A DNA stretch of 12,533 bases, from NCBI GenBank assembly GCA_026417675.1, contig JAOACV010000002.1:8084-20616 (forward strand), in the 5' to 3' direction. Positions 10,181 to 12,533 of this stretch are shown piece after piece. A program made the translations under genes and the position numbers. Origin of the DNA: Verrucomicrobiia bacterium (GTDB lineage Bacteria > Verrucomicrobiota > Verrucomicrobiia > CAIQCK01). Each line of letters begins with the position of its first letter. The first letter of the stretch is position 1. The notes under the pieces were generated by a model that was not told the origin of the DNA, did not search any database, and worked only from the letters and a program-made list of their open reading frames with translations.

Positions 10181-11621
10181 CTTTTACCACGCCCACGGGG
10201 CGCAGCCGGCACACCTTCTTTGCCAAGCCCGCAGTATGCACGACACCTACCACATCCTCAACATCCTTGTAAGCCGCCGGGGCCTCCTCCACCGCCGTGT
10301 CGCGCCCGTGCGCCATCATCACCACGCCGCGCTCGTCCATGTCGCGGCGCAATTGCTCGAAGTTGATCTCCCGTTTGATCCGGCTGCGGCTCATTAGGCG
10401 GCCCGCGCCGTGGCAGATCGTGCCGAACGTCTGTTCCATCGCCGCTTGCTGGCCGACCATGACGAACGAATACCGCCCCATGTCGCCCGGCACCAATACC
10501 GGCTGGCCGATCGCCCGATACCGCGCCGGCACCAGCGGATGGCCCGGCGGAAACGACCGCGTCGCGCCCTTGCGATGCACGCACAGCCGCTTGGTCTGGC
10601 CCTCGACCGTGTGCTCCTCGATCTTCGCGATGTTGTGCGGCACGTCATACACCAGCGCCATCCCCATAGTCGCCGGCGAAATCCGCAGCGCGCGCAAAAA
10701 CGCTTCCTTCGCCTTCGACGCGAGCACCTGGCGGTTCGCGAACGCGTAGTTGGCCGCGCATCGCATACTGGCCAGATACTCCCGCCCCTCCGGCGATTCC
10801 ACCGGCGCGCTTACCAACTGGCGGTCCGGCAGATGGATCCCGTATTTGCCGGGCGCTCTCGCGAGCACGCGCAGGTAGTCATCGCACACCTGATAGCCGA
10901 ACCCGCGCGAGCCGCAGTGAATCATCACCGTCACGCCGCCGAGGAACAATCCCATCACGTTGGCGGCGGTCTCGTCATAGATCTCATCCACGATCTGCAC
11001 TTCGAGGAAATGATTGCCGCTGCCGAGACTACCCACCTGCCCCGCACCGCGTTCCAGCGCGCGCTCGGTCAGGCTCGACGGCTCCGCGTCCGCCATGCAG
11101 CCGTTTTCCTCGATGAACTCCAGGTCCTCGGCGTCGCCGAACCCGTTCGCCACCGCCCAGCGTGCCCCTTGGGCCACCAGTTTCCGCTCGTCAGCGAGCG
11201 TCAGCCGCAGGTCGCTCTTCGTTCCCAACCCGGCCGGGATGTCGCGAGACAACTGATGAACCAGGTCGCGGATTCGCGGAACCACATCTTCCCTCTTCAA
11301 GTCCGTTCGCATCAACCGCACGCCGCAGTTGATGTCATAGCCGACGCCGCCCGGCGAGACCACGCCGCCCTCCGCCGGGTCGGTCGCCGCGACGCCGCCG
11401 ATGGGGAAACCGTAGCCCCAGTGGATGTCGGGCATTGCCAGCGAATACTTCTGCACGCCCGGCAGACACGCGACGTTGGCCACCTGCTCCAAGCAGTTGT
11501 CGCCAATGATGTGCTTTAACATACCCTCGCCGGCATAAATGCGTCCCGGCACCCGCATCCCCGGCTTGGCCGTCTGCGGCAATTCCCAAAGCGAGTCGTT
11601 GATCTTCACCAGCGGTTCCAT
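10176..11621 (-). CDS. rtcB: RNA-splicing ligase RtcB
   Basis: This cytosolic Mn/GTP-dependent RNA ligase joins 2',3'-cyclic-phosphate or 3'-phosphate ends to 5'-OH ends, in RNA repair or, in some lineages, tRNA splicing. At 481 aa it is full length. All catalytic residues known from archaeal RtcB are present: Asp96 and Cys99 in YDINCG, His204 in GSGNHFLEVQ, His235 in IHCGSRGFG, His329 in VPHN, the guanylylated His404 in CHGAGR, and Lys480 near the C-terminus. HRKGATRSFPPGHP (349-362) and VPGDMGRYSFVM (377-388) bind the guanylate. The ATG at 11621 has no strong ribosome site, but the protein begins as RtcB proteins do. No archease, rtcA or rtcR is adjacent. The upstream region is only about 110 bp before an insertion-sequence remnant. 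Confidence 0.96.
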   Translation of the reverse strand: MEPLVKINDSLWELPQTAKPGMRVPGRIYAGEGMLKHIIGDNCLEQVANVACLPGVQKYSLAMPDIHWGYGFPIGGVAATDPAEGGVVSPGGVGYDINCGVRLMRTDLKREDVVPRIRDLVHQLSRDIPAGLGTKSDLRLTLADERKLVAQGARWAVANGFGDAEDLEFIEENGCMADAEPSSLTERALERGAGQVGSLGSGNHFLEVQIVDEIYDETAANVMGLFLGGVTVMIHCGSRGFGYQVCDDYLRVLARAPGKYGIHLPDRQLVSAPVESPEGREYLASMRCAANYAFANRQVLASKAKEAFLRALRISPATMGMALVYDVPHNIAKIEEHTVEGQTKRLCVHRKGATRSFPPGHPLVPARYRAIGQPVLVPGDMGRYSFVMVGQQAAMEQTFGTICHGAGRLMSRSRIKREINFEQLRRDMDERGVVMMAHGRDTAVEEAPAAYKDVEDVVGVVHTAGLAKKVCRLRPVGVVKG

Positions 11622-11729
11622 GACCGTCGAACTTACCCCGTGCGGTCAAATGGGCAAAGAGTAAAAACACAAGGCGTTTGACTACATTCGCCCCAACCTC
11701 CAATGAAGGCTTCAGCCTCGACAAACTGA

Positions 11730-12113
11730 TCCTCCCACTGCGCGAACGGCCACGCGCACGTCGAACAACGCAACTGGACACATGTGCGTCAGCACTTCGG
11801 CTACGAGCGTTATGACAACCCGGCGGTGGTGCCGCGGATCAACGCCCTGTGCAGGGGAGCGCTGGGCCAGTTGCACAACCACTTTCTGCCCACGCTCAAA
11901 CTGGAGAAGAAAGTCCGTCACCCCGGGCGGCTGACTCGGGTGTATGGGGAGGCCCAAACCCCACTGGCGCGGGTGCTGGCCGCGCCCCAGGTGACCGAGG
12001 AAAAGAAGGCCCAGTTGAAGGCCCTGCATGCGCGGCTCAATCCGTTCCAGTTGCACCGTGAGATTGGGCGGCAGATGAAACAGATTGATGCCCTCCGACT
12101 CCTTGGGGCTTGA
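11730..12113 (+). pseudogene. C-terminal remnant of a DDE integrase-type (rve) transposase
   Basis: This frame matches the end of integrase-core transposases of the IS481-like kind. The first homologous residues, SHCANGHAHVEQRNWTHV, correspond to the family stretch that ends in N(A)HVEQ, where the last catalytic Glu of the DDE triad lies (codon at 11763). RYDNPAVVPRINAL, LHNHFLPTLKL and LNPFQLHREIGRQMKQ follow. An in-frame TGA at 11727 and loss of recognisable sequence before it show that the N-terminal DNA-binding domain and the two catalytic Asp residues are missing. The usual NDN before AHVEQ reads NGH, a sign of decay. A GTG at 11784 could open the residual frame, but I doubt it makes a working protein. 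The family subgroup is tentative. Confidence 0.75.
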
Positions 12114-12222
12114 ACCCAAAGCTGCGATGCCAGTAAAACTCAAGCACCCCAAGAACGGGACGGAGGAGGCCGGACGGCCACCGGCTGCTGGCTTGCTTCG
12201 TTCTGGAAGGGCCGAAGGGTCA

Positions 12223-12244
12223 GGTAACACCGACTTTTGGCGCA
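12223..12244 (+). repeat. 22-bp direct repeat, copy 1
   Basis: This copy begins GGTAACACC and ends TTTTGGCGCA. It is identical over 22 bp to 12270-12291, with different flanks on both sides. The two copies are 47 bp apart start to start, about four and a half helical turns. Confidence 0.85.
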
Positions 12245-12269
12245 ACGACCTGTTGCCCTTGGCAGCTTG

Positions 12270-12291
12270 GGTAACACCGACTTTTGGCGCA
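12270..12291 (+). repeat. 22-bp direct repeat, copy 2
   Basis: An exact second copy of the repeat at 12223-12244, in the same orientation. Closely spaced exact copies near an insertion-sequence end are typical of transposase-binding sites, though here that role is inferred from position only. Confidence 0.85.
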
Positions 12292-12441
12292 CTACGCCGG
12301 GCGTCTGACACAATGAGATCGCTTGATTCGCTTGACAGGATGAAGATTTGCATCCGCGCGAAGCTGATTCTGGCTATCGGCGCGCCGTCTTATGAGACAG
12401 CGCATCCGCGCAGCCGAGAGAGATGCAGTCGCCGCCCTTGA

Positions 12442-12470
12442 TTGACGCGCGCGCGGCTCCATAAGAGAAT
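12442..12470 (+). promoter_or_regulatory. Candidate sigma-70 promoter of the right-edge gene
   Basis: TTGACG (12442-12447, 5 of 6) is followed by a 17-bp GC-rich spacer and GAGAAT (12465-12470, 4 of 6 with A2 and T6 kept). Transcription would start near 12477, about 25 nt before the ATG at 12502, much the same geometry as the clpC promoter in this window. Confidence 0.4.
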
Positions 12471-12481
12471 GACGGGCGTCA
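12470..12481. promoter_or_regulatory. Palindromic operator-like site at the predicted transcript start
   Basis: TGACG and CGTCA are perfect inverted arms around a 2-bp centre. The site begins on the last base of the -10 box and spans the expected +1, where a repressor would block transcription. The arm TGACG also occurs inside the -35 box (12443-12447). Confidence 0.35.
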
Positions 12482-12501
12482 CATAAAACTTCATCTCCGC
12501 C

Positions 12502-12533
12502 ATGCACCGGCACCTGGTCACCCTGCTGACGCT
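12502..12533 (+). CDS. Start of an unidentified gene, cut by the right edge
   Basis: Only ten full codons are visible (MHRHLVTLLT), open to the edge. The start is suggested by the promoter candidate and operator-like palindrome just upstream; no strong ribosome site is present. The few residues are basic then hydrophobic, as at the start of a signal peptide or membrane protein, but this is too short to assign a product. Confidence 0.3.
   Translation, partial: MHRHLVTLLT

Larger units (their letters stand above)
11730..12292 (+). mobile_element. Decayed insertion-sequence remnant with one possible end
   Basis: The transposase fragment (11730-12113) and the two 22-bp direct repeats about 110 bp after its stop (12223-12244 and 12270-12291) probably represent the right half of one insertion sequence. 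No inverted partner of the repeats is visible between rtcB and the fragment, so the left end is lost. Exact borders and target duplications cannot be set from this window. Confidence 0.5.
12114..12441. other. Gene-free stretch after the transposase remnant
   Basis: About 330 bp hold no gene I can support. The open frame 12085-12441 overlaps the transposase end and the direct repeats and shows no family motif. The content is the 22-bp repeat pair and otherwise ordinary-looking sequence, best read as insertion-sequence end plus upstream region of the next gene. Confidence 0.45.

Noticed and set aside
10410..11519. A 369-codon plus-strand frame opposite rtcB
   Set aside because: It is the antisense shadow of a full-length RtcB; its composition (Arg/His-rich) is typical of such shadows.
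12223..12291. A short CRISPR array
   Set aside because: Only two repeats, with a 25-bp spacer and no cas genes; the position beside a transposase remnant fits an insertion-sequence end better.
12292..12513. A 73-codon minus-strand frame at the right edge
   Set aside because: No motif or ribosome site, and it overlaps the promoter-like and palindromic signals of the plus-strand start.

Overview
This is a GC-rich, gene-dense bacterial chromosome segment with 12 protein genes or gene parts and one transposase remnant. The organism looks like a diderm (Gram-negative) bacterium. It has an Mla-type lipid transport operon for the outer membrane and the MEP isoprenoid enzyme IspD, alongside a ClpC-type (UVR-containing) unfoldase. 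That mix, the sequence style and the ECF/anti-sigma cassette fit the Verrucomicrobiota or a nearby PVC lineage. The taxonomy is inference, because there is no rRNA or other marker in the window.

Layout. (1) 2-871, plus strand: the 3' part of a primary sigma-70 factor gene (rpoD-like), cut by the left edge. (2) 878-1978, minus: histidinol-phosphate aminotransferase (hisC), tail to tail with the sigma gene across only 6 bp. (3) 1979-2524: a divergent hisC/clpC control region of about 545 bp, with a candidate promoter for each gene and a 60-nt imperfect hairpin of unknown role. (4) 2525-4978, plus: clpC. (5) 5135-8437, plus: a tight mlaE-mlaF-mlaD-ispD operon whose last two genes overlap by ATGA. 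(6) 10124-8444, minus: ECF sigma factor, zinc-type membrane anti-sigma factor (ATGA overlap) and a small secreted protein of unknown function. This run meets ispD tail to tail across 6 bp. (7) 10176-11621, minus: rtcB RNA ligase, 51 bp upstream of the ECF gene on the same strand. (8) 11730-12292: a decayed insertion sequence, made of the C-terminal part of a DDE integrase-type transposase and two 22-bp direct repeats. (9) 12442-12533: a candidate promoter with a palindromic operator-like site, then the first codons of a gene cut by the right edge.

How the genes relate. MlaE, MlaF and MlaD together form an inner-membrane ABC importer/exporter core for phospholipids. The usual partners MlaC and MlaB are not here. 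IspD is probably carried along for co-expression. The ECF sigma and anti-sigma factors form a classic envelope-stress switch, and the small exported protein is the obvious unknown member of that regulon. RtcB sits just upstream with no clear terminator between, so RNA repair and the ECF switch might share transcripts. No CRISPR array, tRNA or rRNA was seen. I did not find an unmistakable new system. The best leads are the ECF/anti-sigma/secreted-protein cassette coupled to rtcB, and the structured element between hisC and clpC.
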